Positions 40,545 through 48,796 of a DNA stretch of 64,000 bases are shown in pieces. The stretch lies in the NCBI RefSeq assembly GCF_014873495.1, contig NZ_JADBGF010000001.1:9362001-9426000 (forward strand), read 5' to 3'. A model generated the notes under the pieces. That model saw only the letters and a list, made by a program, of their open reading frames with translations. It did no database searches and had not been told where the DNA came from. The DNA is from Streptomyces stelliscabiei. GTDB lineage: Bacteria > Actinomycetota > Actinomycetes > Streptomycetales > Streptomycetaceae. Within the stretch, counting starts at the first letter, position 1. Every line of letters starts with the position of its first letter. The translations under genes were made by a program, and so were the position numbers.

Positions 40545-41633
40545 ATGGCGCAGGAAGTACGCGGCGTGATCGCACCGGGCAGGAACGAGCCGGTGCGGAT
40601 CGAGACGATCGTCGTGCCCGACCCGGGGCCGGGGGAGGCCGTGGTGAAGGTGCAGGCGTGCGGCGTGTGCCACACCGACCTGCACTACAAGCAGGGCGGC
40701 ATCAACGACGACTTCCCCTTCCTGCTCGGCCATGAGGCCGCCGGTGTGGTGGAGTCGGTCGGCGCGGGCGTCACGGACGTCGCCCCCGGCGACTTCGTGA
40801 TCCTCAACTGGCGTGCCGTGTGCGGCCATTGCCGGGCCTGTCGACGCGGGCGCCCCTGGTACTGCTTCAGCACCCACAACGCCACGCAGAAGATGACCCT
40901 CGCCTCGACCGGCCAGGAGCTGTCCCCGGCGCTCGGTATCGGTGCCTTCGCGGACAAGACCCTCGTCGCCGCCGGCCAGTGCACCAAGGTCGACCCGGCC
41001 GCCGCCCCGGCCGTCGCCGGACTGCTGGGCTGCGGCGTCATGGCGGGCATCGGCGCCGCCATCAACACCGGCAACGTCGGCCGGGGCGACAGCGTCGCCG
41101 TCATCGGCTGCGGCGGTGTCGGGGACGCGGCCATCGTCGGGTCCCGGCTGGCCGGCGCCGAGAAGATCATCGCCGTCGACATCGACGACCGGAAGCTGAC
41201 CACCGCCAAGAGCATCGGCGCCACCCACACGGTCAACTCCAAGGACACCGACGCCGTCGAGGCGATCCGCGAGCTGACCGGCGGCTTCGGCGCCGACGTC
41301 GTCATCGAGGCGGTCGGCCGCCCGGAGACGTACAAGCAGGCGTTCTACGCCCGCGACCTGGCCGGTACGGTCGTCCTGGTCGGCGTCCCCACCCCGGAGA
41401 TGAAGCTCGAACTCCCCCTCCTCGACGTCTTCGGCCGCGGTGGTGCCCTGAAGTCCTCCTGGTACGGCGACTGCCTGCCCGACCGTGACTTCCCCATGCT
41501 GATCAACCTGTATCTGCAGGGCCGCCTGGACCTGGAGGCGTTCGTCACCGAGACCATCGGGCTCGACGACGTGGAGAAGGCCTTCGAGCGGATGCACGGC
41601 GGCGACGTCCTGCGCTCGGTGGTGACGCTCTGA
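40545..41633 (+). CDS. mscR: S-(hydroxymethyl)mycothiol dehydrogenase
   Basis: A 362-residue zinc-dependent class III-like alcohol dehydrogenase. It has the catalytic-zinc start CGVCHTDLHYKQG and GHEAAGVVE, the structural-zinc Cys cluster in VCGHCRACRRGRPWYC, and the NAD fold VIGCGGVGDAAIVGSRLAGA. The sequence FSTHNATQKMTL and the length match mycothiol-dependent formaldehyde dehydrogenase, which oxidises the formaldehyde-mycothiol adduct. I start at ATG 40545 (GGAAGGG upstream). Its stop overlaps the start of the metallo-beta-lactamase gene by one base, so the pair is co-translated. Confidence 0.9.
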   Translation: MAQEVRGVIAPGRNEPVRIETIVVPDPGPGEAVVKVQACGVCHTDLHYKQGGINDDFPFLLGHEAAGVVESVGAGVTDVAPGDFVILNWRAVCGHCRACRRGRPWYCFSTHNATQKMTLASTGQELSPALGIGAFADKTLVAAGQCTKVDPAAAPAVAGLLGCGVMAGIGAAINTGNVGRGDSVAVIGCGGVGDAAIVGSRLAGAEKIIAVDIDDRKLTTAKSIGATHTVNSKDTDAVEAIRELTGGFGADVVIEAVGRPETYKQAFYARDLAGTVVLVGVPTPEMKLELPLLDVFGRGGALKSSWYGDCLPDRDFPMLINLYLQGRLDLEAFVTETIGLDDVEKAFERMHGGDVLRSVVTL

Positions 41634-42262
41634 TGGCCGCCCGCATCGAACACCTCGTCACCTCGGGGACGTTCAGCCTCGACGGCGGCACGTGGGACGT
41701 CGACAACAACGTCTGGCTCGTCGGCGACGACCACGAGGTCGTCGTCATCGACGCCGCCCACGACGCCGACGCCATCGCCGAGGCCGTGGGCGAGCGCCGG
41801 CTGGCGGCCATCATCTGCACCCACGCCCACAACGACCACATCGACGCGGCCCCCGCCCTCGCCGAGCGCACCGGCGCGCCGATCTGGCTCCATCCGGACG
41901 ACCTGCCGCTGTGGAAGCAGACCCACCCCGACCGGCTGCCCGACCACTGGCTGGCCGACGGGCAGGTCATCGAGGCCGCCGGCGCCGACCTGACCGTCCT
42001 GCACACCCCCGGCCACGCGCCCGGCGCCGTCTGCCTGTACGACCCGGGCCTCGGCACGGTCTTCAGCGGCGACACCCTCTTCTCCGGCGGCCCCGGCGCC
42101 ACCGGCCGCTCGTACTCCCACTTCCCGACGATCATCGACTCCATCCGCGACCGTCTGCTCGCCCTTCCGCCCGAGACGGTCGTCCGTACGGGCCACGGCG
42201 ACAGCACGACGATCGGGGCCGAGGCCCCGCAGTTGCAGGAATGGATCGACCGGGGTCACTGA
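41633..42262 (+). CDS. Metallo-beta-lactamase-fold hydrolase
   Basis: A 209-residue MBL-fold protein with the metal motif THAHNDHID, the later Asp/His ligands in HTPGHAPGAV and FSGDTLFSGGPGATGRS, and the closing VRTGHGDST. It is coupled by a one-base overlap to the mycothiol-dependent formaldehyde dehydrogenase. It may therefore hydrolyse the S-formylmycothiol product or a related thioester, as glyoxalase-II-type enzymes do for glutathione; that role is inferred only from the neighbour. Confidence 0.85.
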   Translation: MAARIEHLVTSGTFSLDGGTWDVDNNVWLVGDDHEVVVIDAAHDADAIAEAVGERRLAAIICTHAHNDHIDAAPALAERTGAPIWLHPDDLPLWKQTHPDRLPDHWLADGQVIEAAGADLTVLHTPGHAPGAVCLYDPGLGTVFSGDTLFSGGPGATGRSYSHFPTIIDSIRDRLLALPPETVVRTGHGDSTTIGAEAPQLQEWIDRGH

Positions 42263-42282
42263 TTCAGAAGAGTCCCGCATCC

Positions 42283-42302
42283 CGCGCCCCGAAAGGGGCG
42301 CG
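42283..42302 (+). terminator. Terminator with GAAA tetraloop
   Basis: CGCGCCCC and GGGGCGCG form a perfect 8-bp stem closed by GAAA, 20 bp after the hydrolase stop. Its right arm is the beginning of the third intergenic repeat copy. Confidence 0.85.
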
Positions 42303-42330
42303 GGGAACTGCGCGACAAGCCACAGCGAAC
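42295..42330 (+). repeat. GC-rich intergenic repeat, copy 3 (truncated/diverged)
   Basis: GGGGCGCGGGGAACTGCGCG is identical to the core of the copies at 4327 and 4527; the downstream half (AAGCCACAGCGAACCCGC) has diverged. Here, too, the element sits directly behind a stop codon. Confidence 0.85.
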
Positions 42331-42407
42331 CCGCGGCCGCCGATCACCCCATCGACCGAGTCATTGGGCGCCTGACAGAAAACCCGACAGAAGATGTCCG
42401 GCTTCCA

Positions 42408-42423
42408 CGACACCCTCGTGTCG
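42408..42423. promoter_or_regulatory. Small inverted repeat upstream of an SDR gene
   Basis: CGACAC and GTGTCG are separated by CCTC, about 60 bp before the SDR start. It could be an operator or a chance symmetry. Confidence 0.3.
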
Positions 42424-42484
42424 AGGACGCCGGAACACCCCCGACGTCCGCCAAGGTGACACCCGTACACCCAGGAGGCCGGAC

Positions 42485-43399
42485 ATGTCGAAGCCGCTGA
42501 ACAACAAGATCGCCCTCGTCGCCGGAGCCACCCGCGGAGCGGGCCGCGGCATCGCCGTGGAACTGGGCGCGGCCGGCGCGACGGTCTACGTCACCGGCCG
42601 CTCCACCCGGGAGCGGCGATCCGAGTACGACCGCCCCGAAACCCTGGAGGACACCGCCGACCTGGTCACCGAGGCGGGCGGCCACGGCATCGCCGTACCC
42701 ACCGACCATCTCGAACCGGCACAGGTCCGGACCCTCGTCGACCGGATCACCGAGGAGCAGGGCCGACTGGACGTCCTCGTCAACGACGTCTGGGGCGGCG
42801 AGAAGCTCTTCGCATGGGAGAGCCCGGTCTGGGAGCACGATCTCGACAACGGGCTGCGGCTGCTGCGCCTCGCCGTCGAGACCCACGCCATCACCAGCCA
42901 CTTCGCCCTGCCGCTGCTGCTGCGCAACCCCGGCGGCCTGGTCGTGGAGATGACCGACGGCACGGCCGAGTACAACGGCGCCAACTACCGCGCCTCCTTC
43001 TTCTACGACCTCGCCAAGTCCTCCGTCCTACGCATGGCGTTCGCCCTCGGTCACGAACTGGGGCCGCGCGGTGCCACCGCCGTGGCCCTCACCCCCGGCT
43101 GGCTGCGCTCGGAGATGATGCTCGACGTGTACGGGGTCACCGAGGAGAACTGGCGGGACGCCCTCGAACGCGTCCCCCACTTCGCCATCTCCGAGACGCC
43201 CCGCTTCGTCGGCCGGGCCGTCGCCGCGCTCGCCGCCGACCCGGAGGTCGCCCGCTTCAACGGGCAGTCCCACTCCAGCGGTTCCCTCGCCCGGACCTAC
43301 GGCTTCACCGACCTCGACGGCAGCCGGCCGGACGCCTGGCGCTACATCGTCGAGGTCCAGGACGCGGGCAAGCCGGCGGACACCACCGGCTACCGCTGA
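42485..43399 (+). CDS. Short-chain dehydrogenase/reductase
   Basis: A 304-residue classical-like SDR with the cofactor motif GATRGAGRGIA. Arg and Ser after the second strand (VTGRSTRER) favour NADP. The NNAG position reads NDVWGG. The active-site Tyr/Lys pair is less standard: the residue before the helix is FFYDLAKSS, giving Tyr-x3-Lys. The C-terminal extension (GQSHSSGSLARTYGFTDLDG) is shared with a group of uncharacterised bacterial SDRs. It starts at ATG 42485 behind AGGAGG. No pathway context is evident. Confidence 0.87.
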   Translation: MSKPLNNKIALVAGATRGAGRGIAVELGAAGATVYVTGRSTRERRSEYDRPETLEDTADLVTEAGGHGIAVPTDHLEPAQVRTLVDRITEEQGRLDVLVNDVWGGEKLFAWESPVWEHDLDNGLRLLRLAVETHAITSHFALPLLLRNPGGLVVEMTDGTAEYNGANYRASFFYDLAKSSVLRMAFALGHELGPRGATAVALTPGWLRSEMMLDVYGVTEENWRDALERVPHFAISETPRFVGRAVAALAADPEVARFNGQSHSSGSLARTYGFTDLDGSRPDAWRYIVEVQDAGKPADTTGYR

Positions 43400-43406
43400 A
43401 CCGTGC

Positions 43407-44000
43407 TCAGGTGCGCGGTGCCGGCGCCGACGGTGGGGCGGACGGACGCGTGGTCCCGGTGAGCCCCGCCGTCGACGCGGGCCGCAGTTGCCACCGCGCG
43501 GAGTGGCCGGGCGGCAGCGCCAAGTCCTCGCGTACGGCGGCGTAGTAGGCGTCCCGCCCGGCGCGCTGCCTCTCCAGCAGCGTCTGCCAGGCACCCGGGT
43601 CCCGCGTCCCGGCGCGCAGGAACTCCTCCATTCCCATCACCGTGACGACCCAGGCGCGGGCCCTCTCCACCACCTCCGGGCTGCCGAGGAGCAGCAGCGC
43701 CTCACCGGCGGGGTCCCGGGCGGTCGTCGCCTGCGCCATGAGGGGCGCGGCCTCCTCCGGCGACAGGGGGTGGGGGTGCGGGTCGTTGCCGAGATGCGCG
43801 GCGACCCGGTAGGTGAGCGTCACCGACTGCTTCACGGCCTGTGCCCAGTCGGCGTACACCGCGAGCCGCCGCTCCTCCCAGCGGGTCTCCCGCTCCCGCC
43901 GGAACCGCACCTGCTCGCCCCGCATCACCACCAGATACGAGCCGAACGCGCCTATCACGACACCGAGCAGGGCGGGGAGTTGCTGCACGAAGGTCGACAT
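43407..44000 (-). CDS. Hypothetical membrane-anchored helical protein
   Basis: A 197-residue protein I do not recognise. It has one N-terminal membrane helix (about 8-25, LPALLGVVIGAFGSYLVVM), a highly charged helix (RFRRERETRWEERR) and an otherwise alpha-helical soluble region with a Pro-rich C-terminus. Similar short membrane-anchored proteins occur widely in Streptomyces without a known function. The ATG at 44000 is the best start. It converges with the SDR gene 7 bp away and diverges from the second SDR. Confidence 0.7.
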   Translation of the reverse strand: MSTFVQQLPALLGVVIGAFGSYLVVMRGEQVRFRRERETRWEERRLAVYADWAQAVKQSVTLTYRVAAHLGNDPHPHPLSPEEAAPLMAQATTARDPAGEALLLLGSPEVVERARAWVVTVMGMEEFLRAGTRDPGAWQTLLERQRAGRDAYYAAVREDLALPPGHSARWQLRPASTAGLTGTTRPSAPPSAPAPRT

Positions 44001-44078
44001 GGGCAGACGGTATCCGGATCCGGGACGGAGATCGCGTCGCGCCTGTCCCGGTGATCGGCGGCGCAGTACGTTCGCCGC

Positions 44079-44888
44079 ATGCATACGACGGAACGCTTCG
44101 AGGGGTACGGGGTTCTGATCACGGGCGCGGCACGGGGGATCGGCGCGGCGACGGCCCGGCGGCTGGCCGAGGAAGGGGCCCGGGTGCTGGTCACCGACGT
44201 GGACCTGCCGGCGGCCGAGCGGAGCGTGACGGAGCTGCGGGGGCAGGGGTTGGCCGTCGAGGCGTACCGGTGCGACGTGGGGGACCGGGAGTCCGTCGAG
44301 GCGGCGGTCGCGCACGCGGTGTCGGTCCTCGGTTCCCTCGACGTCCTGGTCAACAACGCCTTCGGTTGCACCCCGGACGAGCCGCTCTTCGAGAACACCC
44401 CGGACGAGACCTGGGCCCGCGACCTCGACCTCACCCTGACCAGCGCGTTCCGCTGCTCGCGCGCGGCACTGCCGCACCTGGTGGCGTCCGGCCGCGGGGC
44501 GATCGTCAACATCGGCTCCGTCAACGGGCTCCAGGACTTCGGCAACCACGCCTACAGCGCCGGCAAGGCGGGCCTGGTCTCGCTCACCCGCACCCTCGCC
44601 GGGGACGCCGCGCCGCGCGGGGTCCGCGTCAACCTGGTGGCCCCCGGCACGATCCGCACCCCCGGCTGGGCGGGCCGGGAGTCCCATCTCGACGACCTCG
44701 CCGGGATCTATCCCCTGGGCCGGGTCGGGGAGCCGTCGGACATCGCGGCGGCCGTGGCCTTTCTCGCCTCGCGGGACGCGGCCTGGATCACCGGTACGAC
44801 CCTGCGCGTGGACGGGGGCCTGCTGGCCGTCAACACGTCGTTCGAGCGCGTGGCCCGGGCATGGCGGGAGGCGGAGAACGAGGCATAG
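44079..44888 (+). CDS. Short-chain dehydrogenase/reductase (FabG-like)
   Basis: A 269-residue classical SDR with an intact cofactor motif (GAARGIGAA), a VTDVD acidic strand end (prefers NAD), NNAFG, catalytic Ser in NIGSVNG, Tyr-x3-Lys in YSAGKAG, and the closing ITGTTLRVDGG. It would oxidise or reduce an alcohol/ketone. It starts at ATG 44079 in a narrow divergent gap. It lies just before the p-aminobenzoate locus but is separated from it by a duplicated spacer and an opposite-strand gene, so membership in that locus is uncertain. Confidence 0.88.
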   Translation: MHTTERFEGYGVLITGAARGIGAATARRLAEEGARVLVTDVDLPAAERSVTELRGQGLAVEAYRCDVGDRESVEAAVAHAVSVLGSLDVLVNNAFGCTPDEPLFENTPDETWARDLDLTLTSAFRCSRAALPHLVASGRGAIVNIGSVNGLQDFGNHAYSAGKAGLVSLTRTLAGDAAPRGVRVNLVAPGTIRTPGWAGRESHLDDLAGIYPLGRVGEPSDIAAAVAFLASRDAAWITGTTLRVDGGLLAVNTSFERVARAWREAENEA

Positions 44889-44908
44889 GGGCGGCGCCGT
44901 CCGAAAAC

Positions 44909-45010
44909 CCCCGGCCGCGTTCGTGCCGTCCGAAGATGCCCGGCCGTGCTCGACTGTTCCGAGAGTCCCCGGCCGCGTTCGTGCCGTCCGAATGTCCCCG
45001 ACCGTGCTCG
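44909..45010 (+). repeat. Tandem duplication with a 58-bp period
   Basis: A 26-bp segment starting CCCCGGCCGCGTTCGTGCCG is identical at 44909-44934 and 44967-44992. The following CCG(G/A)CCGTGCTCG is also shared. The duplication fills the 128-bp space between the SDR stop and the DUF3050 stop. No hairpin terminator is clear. Confidence 0.85.
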
Positions 45011-45016
45011 GCGGCC

Positions 45017-45796
45017 TCACCCCATCGCCGCGACGATCCCGTCCCAGAACCGTGCGCGTGCCTCCAGCGCCGCCGTCGCCGTCTCCACCGCCTCCTCCCA
45101 ACGCCGGTCCTCCCCTGCGCACAGCTCCGCCACCATGGCCATCGCCATCGGCGTGTGCTCCTCCCCGTCCACCTCGATGTGCCGCGCGAGATAGTCGCGG
45201 AACAGCGGGAACCGCTCGGTGCCCTCCTTCTTGATCACCTGGTCGAACATGTCCGGGATCAGGTCCTCGCGGGAGAACGCGAAGGCGGCGGCCCGGCAGT
45301 GCAGCGGCCCTTCCCGGATGATCTCGAAGGTCGTGCGGACGAACTCGGCCGCGGGGCCGGGCACGCGGGCGACCCGCAGTGCCGCGGGCACGTCGTGGCC
45401 CTCGCCGACGAGCCCGAGGAACGTGTCGAGGCGGGAGGTGTCCGCGCCCGCCTCGCCCATGCCCGCCCGGTACAGCTCGAAGTGGCTGGTGAACCCGCCG
45501 TTCAGCTCGTCGCTCTCCTCCACCAGCACGATGTCGTTGACGAGCCGTCGGCCGACCGCGGACCCGCGCGGCACCCAGGGGACGTCCACACAGGTCAGGT
45601 CCCGCTGGAGGGATTTCAGCAGGGACATGAAGTCCCAGACCGCGAAGACATGGTGCTCCATGAACACCGCCATATCGGCGCGGGTGTCGATGCGCCGATA
45701 GACCGGATGTGCGGTGACTTCTTTCCGTACGGGTTCGATCGCGGTGCGCGCCCGGTCGATTCCGTCGTGGTTCATATCCCAGTCGTACCTGGACAT
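45017..45796 (-). CDS. DUF3050 protein (haem-oxygenase-like fold)
   Basis: A 259-residue all-helical protein of the DUF3050 family. It shows an early Glu/His cluster (FMEHHVFAVWDFMSLLK), a central Glu/His region (VLVEESDE, GFTSHFELY) and a late Asp/His/Glu helix (RDYLARHIEVDGEEH), the spacing expected for a metal site in the haem-oxygenase-like superfamily. Some members of that superfamily are non-haem diiron oxygenases or N-oxygenases. It starts at ATG 45796 behind AAGGAGA. It is divergent from the p-aminobenzoate operon and shares its promoter gap, so it may act on the same product, but no activity is known for it here. Confidence 0.8.
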   Translation of the reverse strand: MSRYDWDMNHDGIDRARTAIEPVRKEVTAHPVYRRIDTRADMAVFMEHHVFAVWDFMSLLKSLQRDLTCVDVPWVPRGSAVGRRLVNDIVLVEESDELNGGFTSHFELYRAGMGEAGADTSRLDTFLGLVGEGHDVPAALRVARVPGPAAEFVRTTFEIIREGPLHCRAAAFAFSREDLIPDMFDQVIKKEGTERFPLFRDYLARHIEVDGEEHTPMAMAMVAELCAGEDRRWEEAVETATAALEARARFWDGIVAAMG

Positions 45797-45927
45797 CGGC
45801 TCTCCTTCGTCTCCAGCAATTCCCCCCGAGCCTGTGGGTGATGGTGCTCCTTTTCCGGCCGGTCGGGCAACCGCTTCCTGGATTTGCCGGAAGTTACCCA
45901 GGCGTACTTCTCGACAGAAGACGTCAA

Positions 45928-45942
45928 GGCGTCTGAAACGCC
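45928..45942. promoter_or_regulatory. Palindrome in the divergent DUF3050/PABA-operon promoter
   Basis: GGCGTCTGAAACGCC is a 15-bp dyad (GGCGT/ACGCC arms, near-symmetric centre) in the 177-bp gap between the two divergent transcription units. It could bind one regulator for both. No regulator gene is encoded in the cluster. Confidence 0.5.
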
Positions 45943-45973
45943 GTCATAAACGCACGTTCCGGACACCTTGAAA

Positions 45974-46615
45974 ATGTTCGTTGAAGATTTGAACGGGGTC
46001 TTGGTTCCTCTCGTATTCGACGTCGTGAGCAGGAATCCCGTTACCGTCACCGTCGCGTACCAGGTGGTGCCGGGGCGCGAGGCCGACTTCCACTCCTGGG
46101 GGTGGGCCGCGCTGCGTACGAGTGCGCAGCAGCCGGGTTTTCTGGGGGGTGGCGTACTCGTCGACGGAGAGGCGGATTGGCATGTGGTCTACCGCTTCGA
46201 CAGCGAGGATACGGCCCGGACCTGGGAGAACTCCGTGGTCTGGGCTCAGTGGTCGGCCCGTGTCGACGCGCTGGCGCAGGAGACCGGGCGCCGGAGCATC
46301 GCAGGGTCCAGGGCCTGGTTCGACTCCCAGACCTCCCGGGCCCCGGCGTCTGCCGGCCCCCCCGGGCCGCCCCCGAAATGGAAACTGTGGCTAGTGAACA
46401 TGAGTGCGGTCTTCCCGCCCGTGCTCTTATTCAACCTGCTGATACTTCCCTATCTCAACGACCTGAATCCGCTTTTTCGTACACTTCTGCTGTGTCTGGC
46501 CGTGACCGCCATTGTCACCTGGATTCTCATGCCGAGACTCCAGCGTTTCCTGAAGAAATGGCTGTATCCGCCGCTGCAGGCGCTGCGCGGCCGGCACAAA
46601 CGACGGACCGCCTAG
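45974..46615 (+). CDS. ABM-domain protein with C-terminal membrane helices
   Basis: A 213-residue protein. The N-terminal half (about 20-120) is an antibiotic-biosynthesis-monooxygenase/dimeric alpha-beta barrel domain (VTVTVAYQVVPGREADFHSW, then WHVVYRFDSEDTARTWENS). After a Pro-rich linker it has two hydrophobic segments (WLVNMSAVFPPVLLFNLLIL and LFRTLLLCLAVTAIVTWILM) and a basic tail. Such ABM-membrane fusions are widespread, and their reaction is mostly unknown. The start is uncertain: ATG 45974 has only a weak ribosome site, and GTG 46025 is an alternative. It heads the p-aminobenzoate operon, 30 bp before pabAB. Its 5' end is lower in GC than the neighbours. Confidence 0.78.
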   Translation: MFVEDLNGVLVPLVFDVVSRNPVTVTVAYQVVPGREADFHSWGWAALRTSAQQPGFLGGGVLVDGEADWHVVYRFDSEDTARTWENSVVWAQWSARVDALAQETGRRSIAGSRAWFDSQTSRAPASAGPPGPPPKWKLWLVNMSAVFPPVLLFNLLILPYLNDLNPLFRTLLLCLAVTAIVTWILMPRLQRFLKKWLYPPLQALRGRHKRRTA

Positions 46616-46645
46616 GTCCGCGAACGATCAGAGGGGGGTGGGCGG

Positions 46646-48796
46646 GTGAAGACCCTGCTCATCGACAATTATGATTCGTACACGTACAACCTGTTCCAGC
46701 TGATCGCCGAGGTCAACGGCGAGGAACCGGTGGTCGTGCTGAACGACGCCGCGGTCGAAGACATCCCGGAGCTGCGGGAATTCGACAACGTGGTGGTGTC
46801 GCCGGGGCCCGGGCACCCCTCGGAACCGCGCGACTTCGGCATCGCCGCCCGGGTGATCGCCGAGGCCGGGATCCCGGTGCTGGGCGTGTGCCTGGGCCAT
46901 CAGGGCATCGCGGTGGGCGAGCGGGCCGATGTGGAGCCCGCCCCGTGGCCCCGCCACGGGCACCTGTCCACGGTCCGGCACGACGGACGCGATCTGTTCC
47001 GGGGGCTGCCCCAGAACTTCACGGTCGTCCGCTACCACTCGCTGTCCGTGCGCGAGCCGCTGCCGCCGACCCTGGAGGCCACCGCCTGGTCGGAGGACGG
47101 CGTCCTGATGGGGCTGCGTCACCGCGAACGACCGCTGTGGGGCGTGCAGTTCCACCCCGAGTCGATCCTGACCGACCACGGCCACCGTCTGCTCGTCAAC
47201 TTCCGTGACCTCACGGAGGAACGGGCCGGCAGCCCGCGTACGAACACCACCGCGGTCATCTCCCTCAGCGGAGCGATCCCCCGCCCCCGGCGGGCCCAGG
47301 GACCCGCCTACCGGCTGCACACCCGCCGTATCGCGGGCGCGATCGACGCCGAGGCCGCCTTCACCCGCATGCACGCCGACGCGCCGCACGCGTTCTGGCT
47401 GGACAGCTCCCGCGTGGAGCAGGGCCTGTCGCGGTTCTCGTTCTTCGGCGACGGCAGCGGCCCGCTCGCCGAGGTCGTCCGCTACGACGTCGACAGCGGC
47501 CTGTGCGAGATCGAGCGGGAGGGGCGCCCGACCCGCAGGGTCAAGGCGAGCGTCTTCGACTACCTGAAGCGCCAGCTGGCGAGCCGCAAGGTCGACGCGA
47601 CGGGCCTGCCCTTCGACTTCACCGGCGGATACGTCGGCTACTTCGGTTACGAACTCAAGGCCGACACCGGCTCCCCGAACCGGCACCGGGCCCGGACCCC
47701 GGACGCCTCCTGGCTGTTCGCGGACCGGCTGATCGCGGTGGACCACCAGGAGGGCCACACCTACGCGGTCTGCCTGGCCGAGGACACCCCGGCGGCGTCC
47801 CGCGAGGCCGGCGACTGGCTCGATTCCGCGCTGGCCCAGCTGACCTTCATCGGCTCGGACACCACGGTCCCCCTGCGGTCGGCCACACCGCCCTACCCGC
47901 GCGCCGCCGAACCCTGGCTCGTCCGTGACCGCGCCACCTACCTCGCCGACATCGACGCCTGCAAGGCCGAGCTGAACGCGGGCACGAGCTACGAGATCTG
48001 TCTGACCAACGCGGCCCGGTTACCCGCCCCGTACGACCCGTACGACTTCTACCGGGTGCTGCGCCGCATCAACCCGGCCCCGTACGCCGCCTTCCTCAGG
48101 TTCGGTGACCTCGACATCGCGGGCTCGTCGCCCGAGCGCTTCCTGCGGATCACCCGTGACGGCATCGCCGAGGCCAAGCCCATCAAGGGCACCGCACCCC
48201 GGGGCGCCACCCCGGCGGAGGACGAGCGGCTGCGCGAGGAACTGGCGGCGGACGCCAAGACCCGCGCCGAGAACCTGATGATCGTCGACCTGCTCCGCAA
48301 CGACCTGGGCCGGGTCTCCCGGACCGGCTCCGTGAAGGTGACACGTCTCATGGCCACCGAGACGTACGCGACCGTGCACCAGCTGGTCTCCACCGTCGAG
48401 GGCAGACTGCGCGAGGGCACCGACGCCGTCGACTGCGTCCGCGCCTGCTTCCCCGGCGGCTCGATGACCGGGGCCCCCAAGCTCCGCACGCTGGAGATCA
48501 TCGACGCGCTGGAGACCGAGGCGCGGGGCGTGTACTCCGGAGCCCTCGGCTACCTCGGGTGCAGCGGCGGCGCCGACCTCAACATCGTCATCCGTACCGC
48601 CGTGTTCCAGGGCGGCCGTATGCATCTGGGAGCGGGCGGCGCGATCGTCCTCGACTCCGATCCGGCCGCCGAGTACGACGAGATGCTGCTGAAGACCGCG
48701 GCGCTGATGCGCGCCCACCGGGAGCACGCCTCCGCCCCCGCCGTCACCCGGGAGCACGCCTCCGCCCCCGCCGTCACCGAGGAGCCGACGCGATGA
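46646..48796 (+). CDS. pabAB: Fused aminodeoxychorismate synthase (PabA-PabB)
   Basis: A 716-residue bifunctional enzyme that makes 4-amino-4-deoxychorismate from chorismate and glutamine. The N-terminal glutamine amidotransferase domain (about 1-190) has nucleophile Cys82 in GVCLGHQG and the His/Glu pair in VQFHPESIL. The C-terminal chorismate-binding domain (about 230-700) contains PIKGTAPRG with Lys514. That Lys marks ADC synthases, whereas anthranilate synthases have PIAGT. LRNDLGRVS and PGGSMTGAPK complete the site. Fused PabAB of this type is often found in natural-product loci that need extra p-aminobenzoate. It starts at GTG 46646, and its end overlaps the first ligase gene (ATGA). 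The last codons include a duplicated REHASAPAVT segment. Confidence 0.93.
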   Translation: MKTLLIDNYDSYTYNLFQLIAEVNGEEPVVVLNDAAVEDIPELREFDNVVVSPGPGHPSEPRDFGIAARVIAEAGIPVLGVCLGHQGIAVGERADVEPAPWPRHGHLSTVRHDGRDLFRGLPQNFTVVRYHSLSVREPLPPTLEATAWSEDGVLMGLRHRERPLWGVQFHPESILTDHGHRLLVNFRDLTEERAGSPRTNTTAVISLSGAIPRPRRAQGPAYRLHTRRIAGAIDAEAAFTRMHADAPHAFWLDSSRVEQGLSRFSFFGDGSGPLAEVVRYDVDSGLCEIEREGRPTRRVKASVFDYLKRQLASRKVDATGLPFDFTGGYVGYFGYELKADTGSPNRHRARTPDASWLFADRLIAVDHQEGHTYAVCLAEDTPAASREAGDWLDSALAQLTFIGSDTTVPLRSATPPYPRAAEPWLVRDRATYLADIDACKAELNAGTSYEICLTNAARLPAPYDPYDFYRVLRRINPAPYAAFLRFGDLDIAGSSPERFLRITRDGIAEAKPIKGTAPRGATPAEDERLREELAADAKTRAENLMIVDLLRNDLGRVSRTGSVKVTRLMATETYATVHQLVSTVEGRLREGTDAVDCVRACFPGGSMTGAPKLRTLEIIDALETEARGVYSGALGYLGCSGGADLNIVIRTAVFQGGRMHLGAGGAIVLDSDPAAEYDEMLLKTAALMRAHREHASAPAVTREHASAPAVTEEPTR

